From NCBI GenBank assembly GCA_937896235.1, contig CALBMX010000032.1, positions 1-64,000 on the forward strand: 64,000 nucleotides of DNA, given 5' to 3'. Positions 44,205 to 53,325 of this stretch are shown piece after piece. The notes below the pieces were generated by a model, which did no database searches, was not told where the DNA came from, and saw nothing but the letters and a program-made list of their open reading frames with translations. Numbering within the stretch: position 1 is the stretch's first letter; the number at the start of each line of letters is the position of its first letter. The position numbers and the translations under genes are program-made. This stretch comes from an uncultured bacterium. Its GTDB lineage: Bacteria > Planctomycetota > UBA1135 > GCA-002686595.

Positions 44205-47198
44205 CTAGTCCAGGTGCCGGTCGCTGCCATCGGAGAGCAAAAGCACGAGTAGGCTGTCGTGAAAACTATCCAAGAGGTATTTAAGGTGTGCGCTTGCAAT
44301 ACTTGGCTTGCCTTCTGCTCTCGCGAGAAGTGCACGCCCAAGAACAGTGGCTGCACTGAGCTCGCGTGTATTGGCTTCGGCAACGGCAAGATCGGAAACC
44401 GCCCAATCGTTTGCTGTTTGAAACCCTTGCAGCATGGACTCGACGTCACCTGTCTCGAAGCGCCGAAGCCGCTCTGGGATTAGGATTCGGTCGGCTTCTG
44501 ATAGAGCATGCAAGACAGCGGCTACACGGCAAAGCGAAGCTATACCCTGCTCCTCAACCAGCGTGAACTCGCGGTCCAGGCGGTTGCGGAAGAGCTTGTC
44601 CACTAGGTCTGGCTGAACGGAGTATTGGTCCCAAGTGATGACCTTGGTCCCTTCCCTTGTGCCAAGTGTGACTCCAGACTTGTCGATTGAGGATGCCTCC
44701 TTCGAAGAGCCTCGGGGGTCGGGAAGGGTGTTGCGCTTCCACTCTCCCGCGGCAAACGTCTTGACCAAAAGGGCATGGGCCATGGCTCCCGACTTGAGTT
44801 CACTCGACAGGGTCTGAACCGCAAGTCTGCTAGCCGGAGTTTTTAGCTTGGGTAGAACGGAGTCGAGCAGTGCAGCGGCATCCGCGAGCTTCATTTGAGC
44901 CAACAAGCTCTCAAATGACTTGGGACCCGTTGGAGAAAAGACCGTAGCCATACTCGCTTGGTCGCTTCTTCCGAGCGCCTGTAAATAGGCGATTTCTCTT
45001 AGCTCCGAACCCGCTAGCAGCTCGGCCGTTCGGAGGTGTTGGGCCAAGAAATTGTCTAGTCCGATCGGGTTGAGACGACTTCGCCATTCCTGCTGGTCAG
45101 TGCTCTCCTCGAAGGCTCCGGGATCGTTTTGAGGGGGTAGGGTTTGGCCGGAGTGGCTCTCAACGGTCTCGCTTCCTGTCGGCTCAATGCGGCCCTGCTC
45201 GCCTTCATTCGGAGCATCGCCGTTCGCTGCCAGATCACCCTCCAGGCTAGTCAACGCGAAGTACGGAAGCAGTGCCCCTAGCTTTCCGCGGTAGCCCGGA
45301 AAGTCTCCATTCTCCGCCAAGGCATCCGCAGAGGCCAATTCCGAGTCTGCGTAGGAGCTGGCAAGCGAGAGTGTTGAGGCCAAGCGGTTGTCGCGTTCTG
45401 CTTCGAATTTTACGGCGCTTTCGAGATCTCCCGGTCCCACTAAATCCAAGAGGATGGCAAGTAGCCCGTCGGGATCCACAGGGGCTCCGCTTGCCGTCTT
45501 CTCGGCCTGGTTTACGACGACAGTAAACACCGAAAGGATGTCCGACAATCTACCGGCTTCGACCGCGGCCGCAGCCTCGGCAGCCTTCAGTGCATTTTTG
45601 AGGGTCTCGCGCTCGACCAGCGCTTCCGTGGCAACACTTGTCCCCTGAAAGGACGTTGCGAGGTCGGTGAGGGCTGTCATGCGAGCCGTCGGGTCTTCGA
45701 TGAGTTGAAGTCCTCGGTAAGCCTGCTCGGCGAGGTTCTCAAGGTTCTTCAGTGCATCATCAGAGCCGCCTGCAACCGCCTTGGCCGAACCGTCATCGGT
45801 GATGACCTTTGGCATCTCGGGGAACACCCCCGGCAGATTCTGTTCGCGGGGTTCGACGTTGACCACGCCGGGCTTTACGGGCTGATTTTTAGGATCCTCG
45901 CTGTCGCCTTTGAATGCGGCAAAAGCGATTGCGACGACAACAAGAGCGGAGACGGCCACAAGGGGGAGCTTTGACTTCGTTTGGGCAGCGGCATTTGGCA
46001 TGCCCTCTGCAATAGCGAGCGAGAGTGCCCGAGCAGAGGAGAAGCGGTCCTCGGGGGCACGCGCCATCAGCTTTAGGATGATTGCGTCGAGAGATGCGGG
46101 GATCCCGGGAATAATCGAACTTGGAGGGCGCACGTCTTCGGTGAAGTGGGCGCGCAAAATGTCTCGTGTCGTCTCACCTTCAAAGGGAGTCTTGGCAGTC
46201 AACAATCTCCAAGCCGTCGCGCCCAGGGCGTACAGATCGGCACGGTGGTCGACAACCCCTCCACGCGCCTGCTCCGGCGCCATAAAATGTGGAGTCCCAA
46301 GAATTTTCCCGTCGACACTTTCGGCCTCATTCCCCGTGGCTAGACCAAGGTCCGATAGTTTGATCGCACCCGCGCCGTCGATCATCAGGTTGTCTGGCTT
46401 GATGTCGCGGTGAACGATGCCCCGGTCTTCTGCGTAGGCCAGTCCCTTTGCCGTTTCTCTCAAGACGTGCTGGACCTCTGCCCAGCCCAGAGGACCTTGC
46501 TTGCGGACGCGATCCTCCAATGTGCCTCCGGCCATGTATTCCATCGCGAGGTAGTGCCGTCCATCGGCAACACCAACGTCATAAACATGCACGACGTTCG
46601 GATGGTTGAGTGCAGCCGCGGCGCGCGCCTCCGCCTGAAAGCGCGAGACGAAGTCCGCATCCGCGCCAAGTTTCGGGTTCAAGAGCTTCAGTGCTACTTG
46701 GCGCGCAAGGCTCTCTTGTACCGCGAGTAGGACTTCACCCATGCCGCCTTTGCCGAGCACCCTCTCGATCCGAAAGCCGCCGATGCGCTCGGGGAGTTTT
46801 CCCTTTGACGAAGAGCTGCGAGCGCGCACGCTCGCGGTAGCTGGGGTGACTCGGGCTGCGCTTTGGCCGGCCTCTTTCAAGGAACCCGCGTCGACTTTAC
46901 AAACCGAAAGTGTGATCGTCCCGATCGCAATCTTGTCACCTGTGCGTAGGCGTGCTGCGCGAGTGCTCTCCCCATTGACTTGGAGTTCAGCTGCTTGGCT
47001 TAGGACTTTGATCGCCAACCCGCCAGACTTGGTGTGACCGACAACACAATGGGAATCTTCGATGCCAGAGCCTTGCAGGGCAAGTGTATTGGGGCTATCT
47101 GGACCCGGAGCGCTTCCTATGACGAGGGAGCCCGAGGCGGGCATGGCAAAGTGATGTTCGATGCCGTCTTGTGTGTATTGAAAGCTGCGGGTTTTCAT
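44205..47198 (-). CDS. FHA plus Ser/Thr protein kinase, membrane-anchored
   Basis: A 997-residue receptor-type kinase. Residues ~20-100 form an FHA-like phosphopeptide domain. The kinase domain (about 142-400) has GKGGMGEV (149-156), Lys171, HRDIKPDN (263-270), DLG instead of DFG (283-285) and APEQ (307-310); all catalytic residues are present. A single membrane helix lies at 411-429, and a ~565-residue C-terminal part with helical stretches faces outside. AAGGAG precedes the ATG. It sits between yggS and the PNP-like gene; its signal is unknown. Confidence 0.9.
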   Translation of the reverse strand: MKTRSFQYTQDGIEHHFAMPASGSLVIGSAPGPDSPNTLALQGSGIEDSHCVVGHTKSGGLAIKVLSQAAELQVNGESTRAARLRTGDKIAIGTITLSVCKVDAGSLKEAGQSAARVTPATASVRARSSSSKGKLPERIGGFRIERVLGKGGMGEVLLAVQESLARQVALKLLNPKLGADADFVSRFQAEARAAAALNHPNVVHVYDVGVADGRHYLAMEYMAGGTLEDRVRKQGPLGWAEVQHVLRETAKGLAYAEDRGIVHRDIKPDNLMIDGAGAIKLSDLGLATGNEAESVDGKILGTPHFMAPEQARGGVVDHRADLYALGATAWRLLTAKTPFEGETTRDILRAHFTEDVRPPSSIIPGIPASLDAIILKLMARAPEDRFSSARALSLAIAEGMPNAAAQTKSKLPLVAVSALVVVAIAFAAFKGDSEDPKNQPVKPGVVNVEPREQNLPGVFPEMPKVITDDGSAKAVAGGSDDALKNLENLAEQAYRGLQLIEDPTARMTALTDLATSFQGTSVATEALVERETLKNALKAAEAAAAVEAGRLSDILSVFTVVVNQAEKTASGAPVDPDGLLAILLDLVGPGDLESAVKFEAERDNRLASTLSLASSYADSELASADALAENGDFPGYRGKLGALLPYFALTSLEGDLAANGDAPNEGEQGRIEPTGSETVESHSGQTLPPQNDPGAFEESTDQQEWRSRLNPIGLDNFLAQHLRTAELLAGSELREIAYLQALGRSDQASMATVFSPTGPKSFESLLAQMKLADAAALLDSVLPKLKTPASRLAVQTLSSELKSGAMAHALLVKTFAAGEWKRNTLPDPRGSSKEASSIDKSGVTLGTREGTKVITWDQYSVQPDLVDKLFRNRLDREFTLVEEQGIASLCRVAAVLHALSEADRILIPERLRRFETGDVESMLQGFQTANDWAVSDLAVAEANTRELSAATVLGRALLARAEGKPSIASAHLKYLLDSFHDSLLVLLLSDGSDRHLD

Positions 47199-48031
47199 AG
47201 CGTGCTCCTTGTGTCTTCAGTGCTCGGCGCGCCCATGGGAGCGGCTGGAGCAATTCGACACGAGGGGGGGAGTCCTTGGAAGAGCGCACTGCCAATACGA
47301 ATGCATGTGGCACCGGCTGCGATCGCCTGTTCGAGATCTCCGCTCATTCCCATGGATAAGCGCACTTGGCCGCCGTGAAATAGGGTTGCTGGAAGGCTTG
47401 CAGCAAGGTTGGCATTGGCGCGGAAAACGAGGCTGGCCTGGTCTCTCCTTTGCTCCTCCGAAAGAGTGGAGTCGAGGGGGCCCATCGCCATCAAGCCCAA
47501 AAGCTTAAGCTTGCCTTGGTCCTGAAGTTGCGCAGCCGCTTCAAATGCTTGGGGGAGCTCACTTGGCGAGAACCCGGCCTTTGCGGAGTCGTCTTGCAGC
47601 GAATCGTGTTTGACCTGTAAGTAAATCCCCGGCTTGCGGTCTAGCTCGCCCGCGATGCGGCCAATGGCCTCTAGCAACTTCGCGCTGGTCACAGAGTGAA
47701 TCACATCAGCGCGCTCGATAACGCGCCTCACCTTATTGCGCTGTAGCTGTCCAATGAAGTGCCAGCAGGCCTTGGGGCCATCGCGAAAGCTCTCCAATTT
47801 TTCGTCGAGGGTGGGGAGTCGATTTTCGCCGAACTCCGTGGCTCCTAGCCGAACGAGCGCTTTGGCTACCGCTGGAACTACGGTCTTGGTCACGGCGACA
47901 AGTTGAACACTATTGGGATCGCGACCAGCACGTACACAAGCCTTCTCAACTTGGTTGAGGACGGCTTGATAGTTCGTGGCTAGCAGGCTTTCGTGATCGG
48001 CAGACAGCAAGGTGGCAGGAGGGCTAGGCAA
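47195..48031 (-). CDS. YggS/PROSC pyridoxal phosphate homeostasis protein
   Basis: A 278-residue PLP-binding protein of the alanine-racemase-like barrel family. The PLP lysine lies in LVAVTKTV, followed by FGENRLPTLDEKL, WHFIGQLQRNKVR and SMGMSGDLEQAIAAGATCIRIGSALFQG, all family signatures. It is about 45 residues longer than YggS, with additions at both ends; the start is TTG 48031 with no ribosome site, so the true start may be downstream. The stop overlaps the kinase start (ATGA). Confidence 0.88.
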   Translation of the reverse strand: MPSPPATLLSADHESLLATNYQAVLNQVEKACVRAGRDPNSVQLVAVTKTVVPAVAKALVRLGATEFGENRLPTLDEKLESFRDGPKACWHFIGQLQRNKVRRVIERADVIHSVTSAKLLEAIGRIAGELDRKPGIYLQVKHDSLQDDSAKAGFSPSELPQAFEAAAQLQDQGKLKLLGLMAMGPLDSTLSEEQRRDQASLVFRANANLAASLPATLFHGGQVRLSMGMSGDLEQAIAAGATCIRIGSALFQGLPPSCRIAPAAPMGAPSTEDTRSTL

Positions 48032-48118
48032 GGGGGGACGGTGGGGCTGAACCCCTCGGCGGGGCGACTAGAATACCCGCCAAAGACTCAGAAGTCACCG
48101 TTTTGGGCGAGTCCTCGG

Positions 48119-49987
48119 CTAGCCAGCGTCTGTTAAGAGGTCATCCACGCCATCGGGGACCTCTGAATGAAGCGTGGAGCCCGCCTCAATCGGCGCCTCG
48201 GCACTTTCCGGAGAGTGCAAAGTCAGTAGGAGCCGCCGAGTCGTATTTTCGCGAACCTTGTGAGGATCGCAGGGGCGTAGGCCAACGACCCAGAGAATCT
48301 CGTCGCCGAGCATAACGAGGGGAACGCGCGGGCGCTCTTCCCGTGGGACACCAACTCCCGCGAGGAAACGCCGGAGAGGTTTGGTCCCCGGAGCGCCAAG
48401 TGGGTGAAAGCGGTCGCCGGATTTAGGGAAGCGAACGCAGAGCCGTGCGGGGGCGTTTTTTGCATCAAGGCAGATCGCCGTGCTTCCTTTGGGGACGGGT
48501 GCGCCCGATTGTGCGTGTAGGATTTCAGCGGAAAGGCGGCGGCCGTCAGGCAATGTGACGATGCCGGGAATGCTGAGCTCGAAAGTCTCATTGGAGTAGA
48601 GATGGGGGCGCGGGGCCTCACCTTGGCGTGGCGGACAGTCGACCTCGAAATCGGGCTCCATGAAAGGGAGTAGCGCCTGGGGGGTTGGTGGAGGCCCGAA
48701 GGGGCGTCCTTGAAGGTTGGTGGAGCCGCTGAGAAGGTGGTGGGGTGGTACCAGTTGAATCACACGCGCGCGCAGTACCAAGTTCCACGAACCGGGCAAT
48801 GCGTGGCGCTTGCAATGTCCTTTTGCCAAATCCGCGAGTAGCAGGTCCAAGAGATTGCGCCCGGGTGGGTGTCCCGTCCCCTCGCTTAAAAGTCGCCAAA
48901 GAGCTCGCCGCCGAAGGGCCGGAGCTAGGGCCATTAAGTCGGCGCGAGAGATGTCGCCTCCAAGATCGTTTTGACCTGGTGAGCGCGAAGCGGCGGCGAA
49001 TGACGAGGGGCGCCAACCCAGGTGGGCCGTAGCTGAGGCGAGGTCGTCTTCCAAGGATTCGACAGCGCTGGAGAAGGCTTCGAGGTTGGAGAGCCCCTCT
49101 TCACCGCAGTGCTCGCCGATGAGCGGAATCAGGCGGTTGCGCAGTCGATTTCGCGTGAAGCGCGGGTCGGCGTTGGATTTATCTTCGCGCCAAATCGTTC
49201 CGCGATCACGCAAGATACTGCGGACCTCTTCCCGCCGCATAGCGATCAACGGTCGCAAGACCGTGACGGGTTTTAGGTCGTGGGGGACCTGCTCCGACGT
49301 AATCTCGTGATCGTCGATCTGGTCGCCGTGGATGACAATGCGCTCTCGAAGTCCGGCGAGTCCGGAGAGTCCCGTTCCGCGCAACCAGCGCATCATCAAA
49401 GTCTCAAGTGCGTCGTCGGCATGGTGCCCGGTGAGGATGTGGGTGTGGCCGGAGCGGCGCGCCTCTTCCAATAAAATGCGATAGCGCGCAGCGCGAGCAC
49501 GCGCCTCCAAATTGGGCGCAGCAGGGTCTAGATGAGCATGTCTGACGACAAAAGGGATCCCAAGAGCACGGCAGAGGGATTCGCAAAACTCCGCGTCGGC
49601 ACGGGCATCCTTGCCACGTAAGCCGTGGTTTACGTGAACTGCCCGCGCATTTGCGGGTGGCCTAGCGGCGCTTAGGAGATGGGTGAGCAACACGCTATCG
49701 GCGCCCCCCGAGAGCGCGATTAGGACCGGTGTGTTGGGAGCGATCTCAAGGCGTCCTGCAAGGCGAGTCCAGCGGTCCGCCCAAGGGGTCTGGGACGGTA
49801 GCCAGAGCTTGGAGCGCAAACCCGGCAAGGGTTGGTTTTTTGGATTTTGAGAGGGGGAGTTCAAGTCGATCGTGGAGGCTGGCGATTGATTGAATCGGTG
49901 ATTGGGGTTAGTCTCTGCGCCCGTTTCCACCGGAAAGATATACTTCGGTGAAAGCTTCTTTGTAGGTCGAGGACTTTGGTCCCGCAC
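48119..49987 (-). CDS. tilS: tRNA(Ile)-lysidine synthase TilS
   Basis: An enzyme that converts cytidine-34 of tRNA-Ile(CAU) to lysidine so that it reads AUA. The PP-loop SGGADS is at residues 93-98, then VHVNHGLRG, LTGHHADDALETLMMR and RFTRNRLRNRLIPLI; the C-terminal TilS_C domain includes FPKSGDRFHPLGAPGTKPLRRFLA. At 622 residues it is long for TilS (about 430-480). The first ~80 residues have no counterpart and the GTG start at 49987 is doubtful; TTG codons near 49828 and 49819 may be the true start. Confidence 0.88.
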   Translation of the reverse strand: MRDQSPRPTKKLSPKYIFPVETGAETNPNHRFNQSPASTIDLNSPSQNPKNQPLPGLRSKLWLPSQTPWADRWTRLAGRLEIAPNTPVLIALSGGADSVLLTHLLSAARPPANARAVHVNHGLRGKDARADAEFCESLCRALGIPFVVRHAHLDPAAPNLEARARAARYRILLEEARRSGHTHILTGHHADDALETLMMRWLRGTGLSGLAGLRERIVIHGDQIDDHEITSEQVPHDLKPVTVLRPLIAMRREEVRSILRDRGTIWREDKSNADPRFTRNRLRNRLIPLIGEHCGEEGLSNLEAFSSAVESLEDDLASATAHLGWRPSSFAAASRSPGQNDLGGDISRADLMALAPALRRRALWRLLSEGTGHPPGRNLLDLLLADLAKGHCKRHALPGSWNLVLRARVIQLVPPHHLLSGSTNLQGRPFGPPPTPQALLPFMEPDFEVDCPPRQGEAPRPHLYSNETFELSIPGIVTLPDGRRLSAEILHAQSGAPVPKGSTAICLDAKNAPARLCVRFPKSGDRFHPLGAPGTKPLRRFLAGVGVPREERPRVPLVMLGDEILWVVGLRPCDPHKVRENTTRRLLLTLHSPESAEAPIEAGSTLHSEVPDGVDDLLTDAG

Positions 49988-50060
49988 GGTCTTGGATTTA
50001 GCATATGCGATTTCCTATCGGTGATTTTCTGACTTCCCCGACTTTCGAAGAAAACCCCAA

Positions 50061-50086
50061 GGGCAGGCACGCTGGGCCTGCATTTT
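50061..50086 (+). terminator. Small hairpin with T-run in the gap leader
   Basis: GCAGGC (50063-50068) pairs with GCCTGC (50076-50081), followed by ATTTTT. It lies about 55 bp upstream of gap, in the leader rather than after a gene, so it could be an attenuator. The stem is short and may be chance. Confidence 0.35.
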
Positions 50087-50140
50087 TGGGCTCAACCCCC
50101 CTTCAGCATCTCCAAAGTCCCTCCAATCAGAACAACAGTC

Positions 50141-51238
50141 ATGCGTATCGCCATCAACGGCTTCGGCCGCATCGGTCGCAACGTCTTCCGCATCATTTCC
50201 CAAACCCGCGGTGTCGAAGTCGTCGCAATCAACGATCTCACCGACGCAGGGACCCTCGCACACCTTCTGAAGTACGACTCGGTCCACGGACGCTTCGATG
50301 GCAAAGTCAGCTCGGGCAAGGGTTGGATCAAAGTCGACGGCAAGAAGATCGCGATTACCTCCGAGCGCGACCCTGCCAACCTGGCCCACGCCGCCAACAA
50401 GGTGGATTTTGTAGTTGAGGCCACGGGTATTTTCCGGAGCCAGGCGGACTGCATGAAGCACATCAATGCCGGCGCCAAGAAGGTTGTCCTCACCGTTCCG
50501 CCGAAGGACAAGATCGACAACATGATCGTCCTTGGCGTAAATGACGACAAGTTGAAGGCAACCGATCGCATCATCTCCAATGCATCGTGCACCACCAACT
50601 GCCTTGGCCCGATTGCCAAGGTCCTAAACGATAAGTTCGGCATCGTCGGTGGCCTGATGACCACCGTGCACGCCTACACGAACGATCAGGTTATTCTCGA
50701 TTTGCCTCACTCCGATTTGCGCCGGGCACGTGCTGCTGCGGAGAACATCATCCCGACAACAACAGGCGCCGCCCGCGCCGTTGGTGTGGTGCTGCCCAAA
50801 CTTGCAGGCAAGCTCGACGGCTGCTCGATGCGTGTCCCCGTAAAGGATGGATCCGTTGTCGACCTCGTCGTCGAAACGAAAAAGCCCGTCACTATCGAAG
50901 CAGTCAACGCAGCTATGAAGGAAGCTTCTAAGGGTGCGATGAAGGGCATTCTCGAGTACACCGAGGACCCGATTGTCAGCTCGGACATCATCGGCAACCC
51001 GCACAGCTCGATCTTTGACGCAGGCTGCACCATGGTGATGGGCAAGCGTATGCTGAAAGTTGTGAGCTGGTATGACAACGAATGGGGCTACTCCAACCGT
51101 GTCGTCGAGCTGATGAAAAAAGCGCACGCCATGAAGGCTCCCGTGAAGGCTGCCGCCAAGAAGGTCGCCAAGAAGGTCGCCAAAAAAGTGACGAAGGTGG
51201 CTCCGACGGAGCCGGCCGTCGTGACGGCACCCGAGTAA
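50141..51238 (+). CDS. gap: Glyceraldehyde-3-phosphate dehydrogenase, cationic C-terminal tail
   Basis: A 365-residue type I GAPDH: NAD motif INGFGRIGRN, catalytic Cys150 in SNASCTTNCLGP, His177 in TTVHAYT and the final helix WGYSNRVVELMK. Residues ~332-365 form an extra tail rich in Lys, Ala and Val with KKVAKK repeats, resembling histone-H1-type bacterial tails; normal GAPDH stops before it. The tail is in frame with no break. No clear ribosome site precedes the ATG. pgk follows after a terminator-like hairpin, giving a glycolytic cluster. Confidence 0.95.
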   Translation: MRIAINGFGRIGRNVFRIISQTRGVEVVAINDLTDAGTLAHLLKYDSVHGRFDGKVSSGKGWIKVDGKKIAITSERDPANLAHAANKVDFVVEATGIFRSQADCMKHINAGAKKVVLTVPPKDKIDNMIVLGVNDDKLKATDRIISNASCTTNCLGPIAKVLNDKFGIVGGLMTTVHAYTNDQVILDLPHSDLRRARAAAENIIPTTTGAARAVGVVLPKLAGKLDGCSMRVPVKDGSVVDLVVETKKPVTIEAVNAAMKEASKGAMKGILEYTEDPIVSSDIIGNPHSSIFDAGCTMVMGKRMLKVVSWYDNEWGYSNRVVELMKKAHAMKAPVKAAAKKVAKKVAKKVTKVAPTEPAVVTAPE

Positions 51239-51257
51239 TCGGCCACGCGGGTTTCTC

Positions 51258-51299
51258 AAAAGACGGGGGGTCAGCCTAAACTAGGTTGGCCCCTCTTTT
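51258..51299 (+). terminator. Terminator-like hairpin between gap and pgk
   Basis: Arms 51258-51275 and 51284-51299 pair through AAAAGA/TCTTTT and a G-rich/C-rich core with two wobble pairs, around an AAAC-like loop; a T-run closes it. The gap lies between two genes of one pathway, so it probably tunes rather than stops pgk expression. Confidence 0.65.
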
Positions 51300-51329
51300 C
51301 AAATAGGTACGTTTCTCGGTAGCAAAACT

Positions 51330-52520
51330 ATGAATCTGAATAAAGCTGGTCTGGGTACTCTCGACATGAATGGAAAGCGCGTTCTAATGCGCGTGGACTT
51401 TAATGTTCCTCGTGATGGTGCTGGTGCCATCACAGACGACACGCGCATTCGCGCGGCCCTGCCAACGATTCAGGCTGTGCTCGACGCCGGTGGACTGCCT
51501 GTTTTGATGAGCCACCTCGGCCGTCCCAGTGGGGAGATTGTCGAGAGCATGCGAGTTGATGTTCTCGGTGTCCGTTTGGGTGAGCTCCTGTCGAGACCTA
51601 TTCTTAAGTTAGACGACAGTGTCGGCGCCTCTGTTGCCGCAGCGATCTCTTCGGCGAGCCCGGGTAGCGTGGTGCTTTTGGAGAACGTTCGCTTCCACGA
51701 AGGGGAGACCAAAGGGGACGCCACTCTTGCGGCGAAGTACGCCGCACTCGGCGATGTGTTTGTCAACGATGCATTTGGTGTTTGCCATCGCGATCATGCC
51801 TCGGTGTCTGGACCCGCGCGGCTGCTACCGTCGGCGGCGGGATTGTTGTTACAGCTTGAGATCGATGCATTTCGCCGAGTGCTTGATGCCCCTGAGCGAC
51901 CGTTTGTCGCCATTCTCGGAGGCGCAAAAATCTCGGACAAGCTACCGGTGATCACGAACTTAATAGAGAAGGTCGATCGCATTCTGATTGGAGGGGGAAT
52001 GGCGTATACCTTTGTGCTTGCGCGGGGTGGCAAGGCGGGCTCCTCGCTTGTGCAAGAAGACCAAGTCGAGCTGGTGCGCGGATTAGACGCAGCTGCGAAG
52101 GCGCGCGGCGTTGAGATTATGATTCCCTCGGACCACGTGATCGCCGATGGGTTTGCAGCGAACGCAAATCACAAAGTTGTCGTCGGAGACATTGAAGAAG
52201 GATGGATGGGGCTCGATATCGGGCCCGAAACCGAGGCCGCCTACGTGGCGGCCCTTGCAGACGCCAAGACGGTGATCTGGAACGGCCCGATGGGCGTGTT
52301 CGAGTGGGAGGCCTTCCAGTCGGGAACCGAGGCCGTAGGACGTGCAGTGGCCGCTAGTGACAGCTACAGCGTGGTCGGAGGCGGGGATTCGGTCGCCGCA
52401 GCGGGCAAGTTTGGACTTACAGCAGACATCTCGCACATCTCGACGGGCGGCGGTGCCAGCCTAGAATTGCTCGAGGGCAAGGATTTGCCTGGTATCTCAA
52501 GCCTTCCAGACGCCAAGTAG
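51330..52520 (+). CDS. pgk: Phosphoglycerate kinase
   Basis: A 396-residue enzyme that transfers phosphate from 1,3-bisphosphoglycerate to ADP. N-terminal [10 protein letters not shown], the substrate loop [30 protein letters not shown] and the C-terminal GGGDSVAA and [13 protein letters not shown] are intact; [11 protein letters not shown] marks the hinge half. Length is typical. A terminator-like hairpin lies just upstream, so it may have its own promoter. It is 37 bp before rpe. Confidence 0.96.
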   Translation: MNLNKAGLGTLDMNGKRVLMRVDFNVPRDGAGAITDDTRIRAALPTIQAVLDAGGLPVLMSHLGRPSGEIVESMRVDVLGVRLGELLSRPILKLDDSVGASVAAAISSASPGSVVLLENVRFHEGETKGDATLAAKYAALGDVFVNDAFGVCHRDHASVSGPARLLPSAAGLLLQLEIDAFRRVLDAPERPFVAILGGAKISDKLPVITNLIEKVDRILIGGGMAYTFVLARGGKAGSSLVQEDQVELVRGLDAAAKARGVEIMIPSDHVIADGFAANANHKVVVGDIEEGWMGLDIGPETEAAYVAALADAKTVIWNGPMGVFEWEAFQSGTEAVGRAVAASDSYSVVGGGDSVAAAGKFGLTADISHISTGGGASLELLEGKDLPGISSLPDAK

Positions 52521-52557
52521 ACGTGCCAACGAGCCTGCGCTTCGTTATCATCAGCGC

Positions 52558-53325
52558 ATGGCAACAACGACGAGACCTGCGACCGTTCCGGACGCAAGCA
52601 AATCACTCCATCCAATGGTTACGACTCCACTAGAACCGGACGGTAAAATCCTAATCCTGCCGTCGCTCCTGGCCTGCGACTTCGCACGACTTGCGGAAGA
52701 GGTCGCTCGTATCGAAGCGGCAGGAGCCGACATGTTGCATGTCGACGTGATGGACGGGCACTTTGTGCCGAACTTGACGTTTGGTCCGCCCCTGGTGAAG
52801 TGCTTATTTGATGTTGCAACCACTCCTCTCGATGTGCACTTGATGATCGAGGAGCCGCTGCGGTACGCCCAAGCCTTCCTAGACGCTGGCGCTCACTATT
52901 TGACGATTCACGCGGAGGCCGCTGAAGTTAAAGACGACATCGCCGGGGCCATCTCGAAGCTGCGTGAGCTCGGTGCTCCGAAGATCGGGCTCGCCTTTAA
53001 TCCCGACACCCCCCTGGACCGGATTCTGCCTCACTTGGAGAACCTCGACATGGTGCTCGTGATGAGTATCTTCCCCGGTTTCGGTGGCCAAGCTTTCATG
53101 GGCGAGGTGCTGACGAATGTTCGGGCGATTCGCGATGCCGGGTTCAAGGGCCGATTGGAAATGGATGGCGGCTTGGACGAGAATACGATTCCGCTGTGTG
53201 CGGAGGCGGGCGCGGACACCTTGGTTTCAGGCTCGGCGTTGTTCCGCCAACCCGATATGGCAAAAGGTATCGCCCACTTCCGTCAGTTGGGCTTAGAGGC
53301 CCGAGCCAAGGGTGGCTTTGCATGA
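52558..53325 (+). CDS. rpe: Ribulose-phosphate 3-epimerase
   Basis: A 255-residue TIM-barrel metalloenzyme of the pentose phosphate pathway. The core starts at LILPSLLACDFARL and includes HVDVMDGHFVPNLTFG, DVHLMIEEP, MSIFPGFGGQAF and MDGGLDENTIP with the metal ligands. It has about 30 residues before the usual start; ATG 52615 would remove 19 of them and is an alternative. Its stop overlaps accD (ATGA), coupling carbohydrate and fatty acid synthesis genes. Confidence 0.94.
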   Translation: MATTTRPATVPDASKSLHPMVTTPLEPDGKILILPSLLACDFARLAEEVARIEAAGADMLHVDVMDGHFVPNLTFGPPLVKCLFDVATTPLDVHLMIEEPLRYAQAFLDAGAHYLTIHAEAAEVKDDIAGAISKLRELGAPKIGLAFNPDTPLDRILPHLENLDMVLVMSIFPGFGGQAFMGEVLTNVRAIRDAGFKGRLEMDGGLDENTIPLCAEAGADTLVSGSALFRQPDMAKGIAHFRQLGLEARAKGGFA

